The notes beneath the pieces are model-generated. The model was given only the letters and a program-made list of their open reading frames with translations, searched no databases and was not told the DNA's origin. A program made the translations under genes and the position numbers. DNA of 64,000 bases. It comes from Agromyces salentinus. GTDB taxonomy: Bacteria > Actinomycetota > Actinomycetes > Actinomycetales > Microbacteriaceae. Location of the stretch: positions 1 to 64,000 of the forward strand of contig NZ_WBIR01000021.1 of NCBI RefSeq assembly GCF_009749395.1, in the 5' to 3' direction. Shown here one piece after another: positions 27,514 to 41,221 of the stretch (the first letter of the stretch is position 1; the number at the start of each line of letters is the position of its first letter).

Positions 27514-28665
27514 ATGCATCGCACCGAAGCCGACCCGATCGACCTCCTCCGTGCGCGCACGAGCGTGAAGTGGCGCAACTACCCCGAGGACGTGCTGCCG
27601 CTGCCCGTCGCGGAGATGGACTACCCCCTCGCCGAGCCGATCGCCCAGGCACTCCACCGGGCGATCGACCGATCCGACACCGGCTACGCCTCACTCGCGC
27701 CGGCGGTCGCCGAGGCGTTCCGCGGCTTCGCGTCCACCCGGCTCGGGTGGGAGCCCGACCCCGAGCGGGTCACATGCACCGCGGACGTCTCGATGGGCAT
27801 CGTCGAGGTGCTGCGCCAGGCGATCTCCCCCGGCGACCGCGTGATCGTGACCTCCCCGATCTACCCGCCGTTCTTCGACCTGGTGACCGAGGCGGGCGGC
27901 GTGGTCGAGGAGATCCCGCTCGCCGGCGGCATCCGCGACGGCTGGTCCTTCGACCTGCCCGCCATCGAGGCCGCCTTCGCAGCCGGAACGCGCGCCTTGG
28001 TGCTCTGCAACCCGCACAACCCCACGGGGTGGGTGCCGGCGCGGGACGAGCTCGCTCGACTCGCCGACCTCGCGGCCGGATACGACGCCACGATCGTCAG
28101 CGACGAGGTGCACGGCCCGCTCGCGCAGCCCGCGACCCCGTACACGCCGTTCCTGACGGTGTCGGATGCCGCGCGCGAGCACGGCGTCGCGGTCACCGCG
28201 GCCACCAAGGCGTTCAACATCGCTGGGCTCAAGGCGGCCCTGATCGTCACGGACAGCGAGCGCGGAGACCGCCTGCGCGAGGCGATGCCGCTCGAGGTGT
28301 CGTGGCGGATGAGCCAGTTCGGCGCCATCGCCTCCATCGCGGCGTTCACGGAGGGCGGCCACTGGCTCGACGGCGTGCTCGGCAGCCTCGACGACAACCG
28401 GCGCCTGCTCGCCGACCTCCTCGAAGAGGAACTGCCGGACGTCGGCTACCGGGTCCCGGATGCCACCTACCTGGCGTGGCTCGACCTCCGCGCGCTCGGG
28501 TGGGGCGACGACCCGTCCGAGGCCGCCCTCGAGCGGGCGAGGGTCGCGCTCGTGAGCGGCCCGACCTTCGGCAGGGAGGTCGGGCGCGGACACGTCCGGC
28601 TCAACTTCGCCTGCTCGCCCGAGGTGCTCGGCGAGGCGATCACGCGGATCGCCGACGCCCGGTAG
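27514..28665 (+). CDS. PLP-dependent aminotransferase, MalY/PatB cystathionine beta-lyase type
   Basis: 383 residues, fold type I. N-terminal VKWRNYPEDVLPLPVAEMDYP is the hallmark of the MalY/PatB group, followed by VLCNPHNPTGWV, VSDEVHGPL and the PLP lysine K232 in AATKAFNIAGLK, then an arginine near VRLNFACS. Its probable reaction is C-S beta-lyase activity on cystathionine or a related thiol. A weak CATGCT box lies six bases before ATG at 27514; another ATG 18 bases upstream is possible. The stop is one base from the guaB stop on the other strand. Confidence 0.9.
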   Translation: MHRTEADPIDLLRARTSVKWRNYPEDVLPLPVAEMDYPLAEPIAQALHRAIDRSDTGYASLAPAVAEAFRGFASTRLGWEPDPERVTCTADVSMGIVEVLRQAISPGDRVIVTSPIYPPFFDLVTEAGGVVEEIPLAGGIRDGWSFDLPAIEAAFAAGTRALVLCNPHNPTGWVPARDELARLADLAAGYDATIVSDEVHGPLAQPATPYTPFLTVSDAAREHGVAVTAATKAFNIAGLKAALIVTDSERGDRLREAMPLEVSWRMSQFGAIASIAAFTEGGHWLDGVLGSLDDNRRLLADLLEEELPDVGYRVPDATYLAWLDLRALGWGDDPSEAALERARVALVSGPTFGREVGRGHVRLNFACSPEVLGEAITRIADAR

Positions 28666-28666
28666 C

Positions 28667-33835
<5,169 letters not shown>

Positions 33836-33839
<4 letters not shown>

Positions 33840-34576
33840 CCAACGCGACCACGACCGCCGCACCCGTCGTCGTCGTCGACGAGGTGCACGCCGGGTACCT
33901 TCCCGGTGTCAACATCCTGAATGGCTGCTCTCTCGTGGCCCAGCAGGGCGAGCTCATCGGCATCATCGGGCCGAACGGCGCCGGCAAGTCGACGCTGCTG
34001 AAGGCCATCTTCGGTCAGGTCAACGTGCGCGGCGGCACGATCAAGCTCGAGGGCGCCGACATCACCGGCCTGAAGGCGAACAAGCTCGTCTCGCGCGGGG
34101 TGGGGTTCATCCCCCAGACGAACAACGTGTTCCCGAGCCTGACCATCGAAGAGAACCTGCAGATGGGGCTCTACCAGAACCCCGGCATCTACAAGGAGCG
34201 GCTCGAGTTCGTCACGGGCATCTTCGCGGAGCTGGGCAAGCGCCTGAAGCAGCGTGCGGGGTCCCTCTCGGGCGGTGAGCGGCAGATGGTCGCCATGAGC
34301 CGCGCACTCATGATGGACCCGAAGGTGCTGCTCCTCGACGAGCCGTCGGCCGGGCTCTCCCCCGTCCGGCAGGACGAGGCCTTCATCCGGGTCTCCGAGA
34401 TCAACAAGGCCGGCGTGACGTGCATCATGGTGGAGCAGAATGCCAGGCGCTGCCTGCAGATCTGCGACCGCGGATACGTCCTCGACCAGGGTCGTGACGC
34501 CTACACGGGCACCGGCCGCGAGCTCCTCAACGACCCCAAGGTCACCGAGCTCTACCTCGGGACGCTCGGCACCTGA
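33836..34576 (+). CDS. livF: ABC transporter ATPase (LivF)
   Basis: 246 residues. Walker A GPNGAGKST, signature LSGGERQMVAMSRALM, Walker B LLLDEPSAGLSP, and the LivF-type VEQNARRCLQICDRGYVLDQG. It pairs with LivG to power the LivH-LivM permease. Starts with GTG overlapping the livG stop (GTGA). A strong hairpin follows 23 bases after the stop and ends the operon. Confidence 0.93.
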
Positions 34577-34599
34577 GCCGACCGGCTCGACACACGACG

Positions 34600-34629
34600 G
34601 AGGGGCGGATGCTGCGGCATCCGCCCCTC
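34600..34629 (+). terminator. Terminator of livHMGF
   Basis: GAGGGGCGGATGC and GCATCCGCCCCTC form a perfect 13-bp stem with a TGCG loop, followed by TTGTCG. It contains the GGATGCC-type core with one changed base on the left arm. Confidence 0.85.
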
Positions 34630-35116
34630 TTGTCGTGCGCCCCCTGCACGAACGACCTGTGGGAACCCGCGTTCGTCGCCCGACGGAACGTCGCCGGATC
34701 GAGCGCGTTGACAGCATGGGTCGTGGTCGGCATGGGGTGCTCGCCGGCACGAACTCGAACGTGCACGGTCATCTCGGGGTGCGCCAGGACGCCACGGCGC
34801 CACAGCGCCACGCGAGCCGATCACGCCGGCGACACCCCGACAGAGCTCCGCGATCGGTCACGATCGTTTGACATCATCCCTCCATGAGCGCGGATCGTGA
34901 CCTATCGCGGTTCGCAGACGGCGCGGCGCGATCTGCGAGCGGACGCGATCGCTTGGCATCACCCGGAGGGGCGCCTGCGGGGTGCTGCGGGGTGCTGCGG
35001 CGCTCGCGGTGACCGCACTGCGGTCGTAGTAGAGCCTCACGCGCGCCGCCGCGGGCGCTCCAAGGGTCATGGCGCCCAGCGGCGTGTGCAGGCCCGGCGG
35101 TGATGGGCACACGAAA
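34630..35116. other. Noncoding stretch with short direct repeats
   Basis: About 490 bases with no convincing gene on either strand. Two 23-base segments at 34858-34880 and 34942-34964 are similar (core CGATCGtTTGaCATCA / CGATCGcTTGgCATCA). GGGGTGCTGC occurs twice in tandem near 34978-34997. It could be decayed coding DNA or a regulatory spacer between two terminators. Confidence 0.5.
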
Positions 35117-35142
35117 GGGCCCCGGTCCGAAGACCGGGGCCC
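35117..35142 (-). terminator. Terminator of livJ
   Basis: GGGCCCCGGTC and GACCGGGGCCC form a perfect 11-bp stem with a four-base loop. On the minus strand it is followed by CTTTCGTG, 28 bases after the livJ stop. Confidence 0.85.
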
Positions 35143-35170
35143 CAACGGTTCGGGTCAGGCTGGGTTCAGA

Positions 35171-36457
35171 TCAGCCCTCGTACGCGACGTAGTTGTTGTC
35201 CTCGCCGAACTCGTAGATGCCGATCGACGCCTCGGTCGGGTCGCCGACCTCGTCGAACGTGATCGGGCCCGAGATGCCGTCGTAGTCGGCGGTGCCGCCG
35301 CCCACGATGATGTCGGCGCACTCCGCGTAGCTGGAGCACTTCTCGCCGTCGCCGGAACCGCCGGAGACCTCGATCAGCTTCTCGGCGATGGCGGCCGGGT
35401 CGGTCGAGTTCGCCGCCAGCGAGGCGAGGGAGAGCAGCACGGTCGCGTCGAACGACTCAGCGGCGTAGCTGTAGTCCTCGAGCGCGGGCGTGCCCTCGGC
35501 CTCGAGGAACGAGTCGAGTTCACCCGTGAAGTCGGCGATCGAGTCGATCGTCAGACCGGGCAGGGTGCCCTTGGCGCCCGTGAGGGAACCGGTCGGGAAC
35601 GCGTCGGCGAAGTTCTTCAGGTTGCCGTCGACGAAGTACAGCTTGTCGGACGGGAACTGGCCGAAGAGGCTCGGGAGCATGGTCGACACCTCGTCGAACG
35701 TGATCAGTGCGATCGCGTCGGGGTCGGCGGCGAGCACCTCGCTGATCTGCGCGTCGAACGTCGTGTCACCCGTGTTGTAGGTGGGCGCCGCGACGACCTC
35801 GCCGCCGGCCGCCTCGAAGGCGTCCGTGACGTACTTCGCCAGGCCGGTGCCGTACGAGTCGTTCAGCACGATGAGGCCGAGCGTCTGGTTGCCGTCTTCG
35901 GCGATCAGGTTGCCGAGGACCTCGCCCTGGAGCACGTCGGACGGCGCGGTACGGAAGTACAGACCGTTGTCGTCGTACGTGGTGAACGCGTCGGACGTGT
36001 TGGCCGGCGAGAACTGGATGACGCCCGCACCGACGACCTGGTCGATGAACTGCAGCGACGTGCCGGAGGACGCGGCGCCGAGGATGGCGGAGACGTCTTC
36101 GCCGAGCAGACGCGGGATCTCGGTCTCGTAGGCCTTGTTGTCGGTGTCGCCGGAGTCGCCGTAGACGACGTCGAGCGTGAGGCCCGTCGAGTCGGTGACC
36201 TCGTTGATCTGCGACGTCGCGTACGCGACACCGGCCTCTTCGGGCGGGCCGAGGAAGGCGAGGTTACCGGTCTGCGGCAGGGCCGTTCCGATGGTGAGGG
36301 CCAGCTCATCGCGGGGGCCCGCGGTCTCGCCGGACCCGGAATCGGCATCTCCGCTCGCGCAAGCGGAGAGGAGGAGGGCGCTCGCAGCGGTGACCGCCAC
36401 GCCCGTCCAGACCTTGCCGCGCGAACGAGCCGGTCGGGACTTGCCGAATACGCTCAT
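35171..36457 (-). CDS. livJ: ABC transporter substrate-binding lipoprotein (LivJ type)
   Basis: 428 residues. Signal peptide with lipobox LLLSAC (Cys33), then a type I periplasmic-binding fold: IGTALPQTGNLAFLGPPEEAGVAYA, ILGAASSGTSLQFIDQV, LIVLNDSYGTGLAKYVTDAFEAAGG. It should capture the ligand outside the cell and pass it to LivHMGF. It is transcribed towards livF from its own promoter, with AAGGAG before ATG, so it can be expressed independently and in excess of the permease. Ligand is inferred from the family only. Confidence 0.92.
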   Translation of the reverse strand: MSVFGKSRPARSRGKVWTGVAVTAASALLLSACASGDADSGSGETAGPRDELALTIGTALPQTGNLAFLGPPEEAGVAYATSQINEVTDSTGLTLDVVYGDSGDTDNKAYETEIPRLLGEDVSAILGAASSGTSLQFIDQVVGAGVIQFSPANTSDAFTTYDDNGLYFRTAPSDVLQGEVLGNLIAEDGNQTLGLIVLNDSYGTGLAKYVTDAFEAAGGEVVAAPTYNTGDTTFDAQISEVLAADPDAIALITFDEVSTMLPSLFGQFPSDKLYFVDGNLKNFADAFPTGSLTGAKGTLPGLTIDSIADFTGELDSFLEAEGTPALEDYSYAAESFDATVLLSLASLAANSTDPAAIAEKLIEVSGGSGDGEKCSSYAECADIIVGGGTADYDGISGPITFDEVGDPTEASIGIYEFGEDNNYVAYEG

Positions 36458-36734
36458 GTTGCTCCTTGGGACTGAAGGAAAGTGATACAAATCGGCGAGC
36501 TGAGGCACGCCGTCCTGTCACAGTATTCGGCGGTTGCCTGTTCGCAAAGGAATCCCGGTCACAACCCGATAACACTGTATGAAGCGTTACCTTCCCGTCA
36601 CATTACGACCGTCGAAGGGCGCTTTCACGCACGATTCCGCCATGAGGGGTCATCGGCGCCCACCCCGGTTCGGGGGGTCGCGCCCGCTCCCGAGCACCGC
36701 CTGCGCGGGGCATCCGCCGCGCCGGCTCGACCCA

Positions 36735-37688
36735 TCAGGTGAGCTGCACGACCTGCCTGCGGGCCGAACGCGCGCCGCGCACCAGGTCGAACGTGAGCAC
36801 GAACAGCGCCAGCCAGACGAGGCTGAATCCGATCCAGCGCTCCGGCGGCATCGGCTCCTTGAGCACGACCACCCCCACGAGGAACTGGATGAACGGGGCG
36901 AAGTACTGGATGAAGCCCATGTAGATGAGCGGCAAGCGCCGGGATGCCGCCGCGAACAGGAGCAGCGGCACCGCGGTGACCGCGCCGGCCAGGAGCAGCA
37001 GGATGGTGTGCCAGGTGCTCACAGTGCCGAGCGTGAGACCCGCCGTCGTTCCCACGAAGACCAGCTGCACGATCGCGAGCGGGGTCAACCAGGCGGTCTC
37101 GAGCGTCAGGCCGGAGAGCGCGTCGACCTTGGGACCCACGCGCTTCTTGATGAGGCCGTACACGCCGAAGGAGAAGGCCAGCACGAGGGCGATCCAGGGC
37201 AGTTGGCCGTAGCCGACCGCGAGGACGACGACCGCGATGATCGAGATGCCGACGGCGACCCATTGCGTCGGGTTCAGCCGTTCGCGCTGGACCAGGACCC
37301 CGAGGAAGACGGTGACGATCGGATTGATGAAGTACCCGAGTGCGGCCTCGACGACCTGGCCCGAGACGGCCGCGTAGACGTACGTCTGCCAGTTCACGTA
37401 GATGAGGACGCCGGCGAGCCCCATCGTGAAGAGGATGCGCCGGTCACGGACCAGCACGACGAACGGCCGCCATGCCCCCGTCACCGTGATGAGGAGCGCG
37501 CAGAAGACCAGCGAGAGCGTCACCCGCCATCCGACGATCTCGAATGGGCCGCTCGGGGCAAGCGCCAGGAAGTACAGGGGCAGGAAGCCCCAGAGCAGGT
37601 ACGACCCGATCGCGAAGGCGAGGCCGGAGCGGCTGAGTTCGACCCGGTCGGGCACGGTGGTTCGCTGGGTGTCTGGGCCGGATGTCAC
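36735..37688 (-). CDS. rarD: EamA-family transporter, RarD type
   Basis: 317 residues, about ten membrane helices. GSYLLWGFLPLYF near the N-terminus, the IYVNWQTYVYAV-like segment, EAALGYFINPIVTVFLGV and FIQYFAPFIQFLVGV(V)VLKE are the RarD signature of the drug/metabolite transporter superfamily. Substrate is unknown. Starts at GTG with TAGTGT six bases ahead (predicted leaderless). About 280 bases of promoter DNA separate its 3' end from livJ. Confidence 0.9.
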   Translation of the reverse strand: MTSGPDTQRTTVPDRVELSRSGLAFAIGSYLLWGFLPLYFLALAPSGPFEIVGWRVTLSLVFCALLITVTGAWRPFVVLVRDRRILFTMGLAGVLIYVNWQTYVYAAVSGQVVEAALGYFINPIVTVFLGVLVQRERLNPTQWVAVGISIIAVVVLAVGYGQLPWIALVLAFSFGVYGLIKKRVGPKVDALSGLTLETAWLTPLAIVQLVFVGTTAGLTLGTVSTWHTILLLLAGAVTAVPLLLFAAASRRLPLIYMGFIQYFAPFIQFLVGVVVLKEPMPPERWIGFSLVWLALFVLTFDLVRGARSARRQVVQLT

Positions 37689-37694
37689 CAGCCA

Positions 37695-37700
37695 ACACTA
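37695..37700 (-). promoter_or_regulatory. -10 box of rarD, predicted leaderless
   Basis: Minus strand TAGTGT, six bases, then GTG; no ribosome site. Confidence 0.55.
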
Positions 37701-37841
37701 CGCCCGGCCATCGGGGGCGGATGCCGCGACGCCTGCCGTTCCTCGTCGACATCCGGCCGCCGAGGGCGCATGACGGCGTGCGTCCCGCAGGCGTGCGAAC
37801 CGATCGCCCGCGGTGCGTGCCGACCGGGCCCGCAGACACGA

Positions 37842-37876
37842 CGAGGCCCGGATGCCACTGGGGCATCCGGGCCTCG
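37842..37876 (-). terminator. Terminator of groES (GGATGCC type)
   Basis: CGAGGCCCGGATGCC and GGCATCCGGGCCTCG form a perfect 15-bp stem with a five-base loop, 16 bases after the groES stop. Confidence 0.85.
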
Positions 37877-37891
37877 GAAGGTTCGTGTCGA

Positions 37892-38188
37892 CTAGCGGAC
37901 GACGACCGCGAGCACGTCGCGGGCCGACAGGACGAGGAAGTCCTCGCCGCCGAACTTGACCTCGGTTCCGCCGTACTTGGAGTAGATCACCTTGTCGCCG
38001 ACGGCGACGTCGAGCGGAACGCGGTTGCCGTTGTCGTCGATGCGACCGGGACCCACGGCGACGACCTCGCCCTCCTGGGGCTTCTCCTTCGCCGTGTCGG
38101 GGATGACCAGACCCGATGCGGTGGTCTGCTCGGCCTCGACCTGCTTGATGACGATGCGATCCTCGAGCGGCTTGATGGAAACCGACAC
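37892..38188 (-). CDS. groES: Co-chaperonin GroES
   Basis: 98 residues, full length. Caps the GroEL chamber during protein folding. [39 protein letters not shown] includes the mobile loop, and [31 protein letters not shown] follows. Start GTG has AGAGGTC upstream; frame upstream is open but unsupported. No groEL follows: a terminator is only 16 bases away, so groEL must be elsewhere. Two CIRCE operators and a clear promoter lie upstream, meaning heat-shock control by HrcA. Confidence 0.97.
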   Translation of the reverse strand: MSVSIKPLEDRIVIKQVEAEQTTASGLVIPDTAKEKPQEGEVVAVGPGRIDDNGNRVPLDVAVGDKVIYSKYGGTEVKFGGEDFLVLSARDVLAVVVR

Positions 38189-38216
38189 GGTTGACCTCTT
38201 TCTCAATGAAGACTGG

Positions 38217-38243
38217 TTAGCACCCTCGGAGCGAGAGTGCTAA
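38217..38243. promoter_or_regulatory. CIRCE operator 1 of groES (one mismatch)
   Basis: TTAGCACCC, nine bases, GAGTGCTAA: the HrcA-binding inverted repeat with one changed base in one arm. It sits at the predicted transcription start. Confidence 0.9.
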
Positions 38244-38247
38244 ATCG

Positions 38248-38276
38248 AGTCTAGGGGCGATTTGGCACTCGTGCAA
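38248..38276 (-). promoter_or_regulatory. groES promoter
   Basis: Minus strand -35 TTGCAC (38271-38276), a 17-base spacer and -10 TAGACT (38248-38253). Both elements lie between or inside the two CIRCE sites, so HrcA would block polymerase binding. Confidence 0.75.
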
Positions 38277-38288
38277 CGTGAGTGCCAA
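38262..38288. promoter_or_regulatory. CIRCE operator 2 of groES (perfect repeat)
   Basis: TTGGCACTC, nine bases, GAGTGCCAA: arms are exact complements. It covers the -35 element of groES and ends 19 bases before the divergent -10 box of the methyltransferase gene, so it could influence both. Confidence 0.88.
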
Positions 38289-38306
38289 CACTTCGACACG
38301 GGGTGC

Positions 38307-38312
38307 TAGCGT
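38307..38312 (+). promoter_or_regulatory. -10 box of the methyltransferase gene, predicted leaderless
   Basis: TAGCGT, six bases, then GTG at 38319. There is no ribosome-binding site. Confidence 0.6.
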
Positions 38313-38318
38313 GGCCGG

Positions 38319-39539
38319 GTGGACCGCGCCGAGCTCGTCGAACTGCTCTCTCCCGAGGGCCTGCGGCTTCTCGATTCCCTGCCCGAGTGGCACGCCAAGG
38401 ACGACGTCGTCGCCGCCGTGTCCGACCTGCGCCGGCGGGGCTACTCCCCCGCGCTGGTCGCGGCCGTGCTCACGCAGTCCAAGCTTCGAGCCAAGGCGCG
38501 TGCGAAGTTCGGCGACTTCGCCGGTCGCATGCTCTTCACCGAGGCCGGCCTCGAGCAGGCCACCCGCCTCCGCGTCGCAGCCCTGCACGCGGGCCGGTTC
38601 GCCCGCGCCGGCATCGGCCACGTGGCCGACCTCGGCTGCGGCATCGGCGGCGACTCGCTGGCACTCGCCGCCGTCGACCTCGAGGTCACGGCCGCCGAGG
38701 CGGACGAGGTCACCGCGGCCGTCGCCGCCTACAACCTGACGCCCTTCGAGAAGGCGCGCGTCGTGCACGAACGCGCCGAAGACGTGCACCTCGGCGGCAT
38801 CGGCGGGGCCTGGCTCGATCCGGCCAGGCGGGTCACGGGCGGCGGTCGCACGAGACGGCTCGCGGATGCCTCCGACTACACGCCCGGCCTCGACTTCGCG
38901 TTCGGCCTGGCCGACCGCATGGCCGTCGGCGTCAAGCTGGGTCCCGGGACCGATCGTGAGGTGATCCCGGCGGGCGCCGAGGCGCAGTGGGTCTCCGTGG
39001 GCGGCGACGTCGTCGAGCTCGGGGTGTGGTTCGGCGCGGTCGCGAGGCCCGGCGTCGGTCGCGCGGCGCTCATCGTCGGCGACCACGGCGCCGACGAGCT
39101 GACGGCCGCCGCCGACAGCGAGGACGCGCCCGTCGGCCCGCTCGGCGAGTACCTCTACGAACCCGACGGCGCCGTCATCCGAGCACGGCTGATCGGCGAC
39201 CTCGCCCGCTCCAAGGGGGCGTGGATGCTCTCGAACGGCATCGCCTACCTCACCGCCGACACGGCCTTCGACTCGCCGTTCGCACAGGGGTTCCGCGTGC
39301 TCGAGCGACTCCCGGTCGACGAGCGCCAGCTCCGCCAGGCGCTCCGTGCACGGGGCATCGGCACCCTCGAGATCAAGAAGCGCGGCTCCGACATCGACCC
39401 CGCGACGCTCCGGACACGGCTGAAACTGCAGGGTGCGGCATCCGCGACGCTCGTGATGACGCGTGAGGAGGGCCGTCATGTGGCCCTGCTCGTCGAGCGG
39501 CTGCCGCGGGGCGCCGCTCAGGTCTCCAGCGCGCCGTAG
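38319..39539 (+). CDS. Class I SAM-dependent methyltransferase with THUMP-like C-terminal domain
   Basis: 406 residues. The SAM motif I VADLGCGIGGDSLALAA is at about 104-120, with EADEVTAAVAAYNL after it and WLDPARR(V) later. The C-terminal 70 residues (LRARGIGTLEIKKRGSDIDPATLRTRLKL) match the THUMP-like domain found with this family, suggesting an RNA substrate. The exact target is unknown. It is divergent from groES across the CIRCE region. The last 22 bases overlap the 3' end of the convergent gene on the other strand. Confidence 0.88.
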   Translation: MDRAELVELLSPEGLRLLDSLPEWHAKDDVVAAVSDLRRRGYSPALVAAVLTQSKLRAKARAKFGDFAGRMLFTEAGLEQATRLRVAALHAGRFARAGIGHVADLGCGIGGDSLALAAVDLEVTAAEADEVTAAVAAYNLTPFEKARVVHERAEDVHLGGIGGAWLDPARRVTGGGRTRRLADASDYTPGLDFAFGLADRMAVGVKLGPGTDREVIPAGAEAQWVSVGGDVVELGVWFGAVARPGVGRAALIVGDHGADELTAAADSEDAPVGPLGEYLYEPDGAVIRARLIGDLARSKGAWMLSNGIAYLTADTAFDSPFAQGFRVLERLPVDERQLRQALRARGIGTLEIKKRGSDIDPATLRTRLKLQGAASATLVMTREEGRHVALLVERLPRGAAQVSSAP

Positions 39540-40048
39540 ACGATCGCGTAGTAGCCGATCCACACGGCGGAGAAGACGAGTCCGCCGACGCCGGTGCCGA
39601 TGGCCACGAACGCCAGCGTGCGCCCGTGCTCCTCGCGGCGCAGGCCGAAGACGCCGAAGATGATCGCCGCGATCGATAGCGGCAGCATCCAGCCGACGAA
39701 GAGGGAGGCGGCGGCGCCGATGACGCCGAGGACCGCGCCGACCCAGCTGTAGACGCGGCGCTGGGTCTCCTCCTCGACGAGGTCGGCGGGCTCCTCGTAG
39801 GTCTCGGGGCGGTGCACGATCAGCAGCTGCCCGGTCGGCACCGTTCGGAGCTCCCCGGTGTCGAGCGGGCGGTCGAACGGGCGCGGCGCGACCGCGAGCG
39901 GGAGCGGGGCGCCCGTCGTCGGGTCGACCGTCGGGAGCGGCTCCATCGGCAGCAGTTCCTCGGTTCGTTCCACCCGCGACGGAACCGCGGTACCGGATGC
40001 CTCGGTCGAGGCATCCGGTACCGCGGGATTCCGGAACGGGTCGGTCAT
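39518..40048 (-). CDS. Small membrane protein with two C-terminal helices (176 aa)
   Basis: Not assigned to a family with certainty. The first 100 residues are hydrophilic, and then come two strong hydrophobic segments (VGAVLGVIGAAASLFVGWMLPLSIAAIIFGVFG and FVAIGTGVGGLVFSAVWIGYYAIVYG) around a basic GLRREEHGR turn, like DUF4190 proteins. Codons 8-22 lie inside a perfect 20-bp inverted repeat (39985-40026), an unusual feature close to the start. It begins five bases after the next gene's stop and overlaps the methyltransferase 3' end by 22 bases. Confidence 0.8.
   Translation of the reverse strand: MTDPFRNPAVPDASTEASGTAVPSRVERTEELLPMEPLPTVDPTTGAPLPLAVAPRPFDRPLDTGELRTVPTGQLLIVHRPETYEEPADLVEEETQRRVYSWVGAVLGVIGAAASLFVGWMLPLSIAAIIFGVFGLRREEHGRTLAFVAIGTGVGGLVFSAVWIGYYAIVYGALET
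39985..40026. repeat. Perfect 20-bp inverted repeat inside a coding region
   Basis: CCGCGGTACCGGATGCCTCG (39985-40004) and its exact complement (40007-40026) are separated by two bases. A further GGAA/TTCC pairing extends the stem beyond a two-base bulge. The arms contain GGATGCC and GGCATCC. It encodes VPDASTEASGTA of the 176-residue membrane protein. Confidence 0.9.
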
Positions 40049-40053
40049 CGTGC

Positions 40054-40656
40054 TCAGTAGTACGTGTACTCGTTCGAGGAGGCGGCGATGAAGATCGCCC
40101 ACAGCAGGATCGAGATCAGCCCGATCGCGACCCCGACGAAGCCCAGGACGATACCGGTCAGCCACATTCCCTTGGCCGCCGGCTCGCGCTTGCGCCCGAT
40201 GAAGCCGAGGACCACCGCGGCAGCGGGGATGAACAGCTGCATGATGCCGCCGATGATGGGGATGAAGACGACGAAGAACCCGATGAGCCCCACGATGCCC
40301 GCGATGAGCGAGATGAGGCTGTAGACGGGCGTCGGCTTCGACGGCGATGACGAGCCGTAGGGGTTCGCGGCACCCTCTCCGTACGTGGGGGCCGCGGCCT
40401 GGGGCGCGCCGTACGGCGACGAGCCGTCCGCCGAGCCGTAGGCCGGGGGCCCGGAGGCCGGAGGGGGCGGCGGAGGCGGCGGGGTCGCCGCGCTGTAGGA
40501 CGGCGGGACGGGCGGCGCCGGGGGCGCCGGGGCCTCGGGTGCTGCCGGAGGGTTCGGTGCGCTCGGCACCTCGGGCGCACCTGGCGTCTCGGGTGCGTCG
40601 GGCGTACCCGGCGTGTTCGGGTCTGCTGCGCCTGCTGGGAGGTTCGGATCGCTCAT
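40054..40656 (-). CDS. Proline-rich DUF4190-like membrane protein (200 aa)
   Basis: The N-terminal 105 residues are proline/alanine-rich with a run of eight prolines and YG repeats (PAYGSADGSSPYGAPQ), probably cytoplasmic and disordered. Two or three membrane helices follow (LISLIAGIVGLIGFFVVFIPIIGG; FIPAAAVVLGFIG; WLTGIVLGFVGVAIGLISILLWAIFIA) with GRKREPAAKGM in between, the pattern of DUF4190. The function is unknown. It is the middle of three similar small membrane proteins in one minus-strand operon. Confidence 0.8.
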   Translation of the reverse strand: MSDPNLPAGAADPNTPGTPDAPETPGAPEVPSAPNPPAAPEAPAPPAPPVPPSYSAATPPPPPPPPASGPPAYGSADGSSPYGAPQAAAPTYGEGAANPYGSSSPSKPTPVYSLISLIAGIVGLIGFFVVFIPIIGGIMQLFIPAAAVVLGFIGRKREPAAKGMWLTGIVLGFVGVAIGLISILLWAIFIAASSNEYTYY

Positions 40657-40684
40657 GGGCTCGTCTTCCGTCTCTGCTTCCGGA

Positions 40685-41221
40685 TCAGTAGGTGTACGAC
40701 CCGTTGACCGCGGCCAGCGAGGCGAAGAGCACGATCGTCACGATGATGATGATCACCGAGATCACGATGCCGATGTAACCGATGACGAGGCCGGCGATCG
40801 CCATGCCCCGCCCCTGCTCACCCGTCTTCTTGATCTGTCCGAGCGAGATGTGGCCGCAGATGATGCCGACCAGGAACCCGACGCCGGTGAAGAAGCCGAC
40901 CAGGGAGGCGACGAGCGACACGATCGCGAGGACGTTCGTCTTCGGGGCCTCGGGAACCGCGCCGTACGCCGGCGCGCCGTACGAGGGCGCCCCAGCACCG
41001 TAGGCGGGGGCGGGAGGTGCCGGAGGCGCGGATGCCGCGGCACCGAAGTCGACGGCCGGCGCGGCCGGGGGCGCGGTGGGCGCGTCGACGAAGAGCGGCT
41101 CCTCGGGAGCGGCGGGGGTCGAGGCTGCCGTCGTGGCGGACTCGGACGTCTCGGGAAGATCGGGTGCGGACGGGACGTCGGGCGTGCCTTCGGGCTTGCT
41201 CGGTACGTTCGGATCGGTCAC
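40685..41221 (-). CDS. DUF4190-domain membrane protein (178 aa)
   Basis: The N-terminal 95 residues are proline/alanine-rich with YGA repeats. Then comes a DUF4190-type pair of helices (VLAIVSLVASLVGFFTGVGFLVGIICGHISLGQIKK and AIAGLVIGYIGIVISVIIIIVTIVLF) linked by KKTGEQGRGMA. The GHISLGQIK turn is the domain signature. Function unknown. GTG at 41221 has GAGGAG about six bases ahead. It is the first of the three-gene set; the similar architecture suggests paralogues. Confidence 0.85.
   Translation of the reverse strand: MTDPNVPSKPEGTPDVPSAPDLPETSESATTAASTPAAPEEPLFVDAPTAPPAAPAVDFGAAASAPPAPPAPAYGAGAPSYGAPAYGAVPEAPKTNVLAIVSLVASLVGFFTGVGFLVGIICGHISLGQIKKTGEQGRGMAIAGLVIGYIGIVISVIIIIVTIVLFASLAAVNGSYTY

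Noticed and set aside
34577-34811. Possible small gene on the minus strand (MPTTTHAVNALDPATF...)
   Set aside because: The frame runs through a strong terminator hairpin and into livF; no ribosome site or family resemblance.
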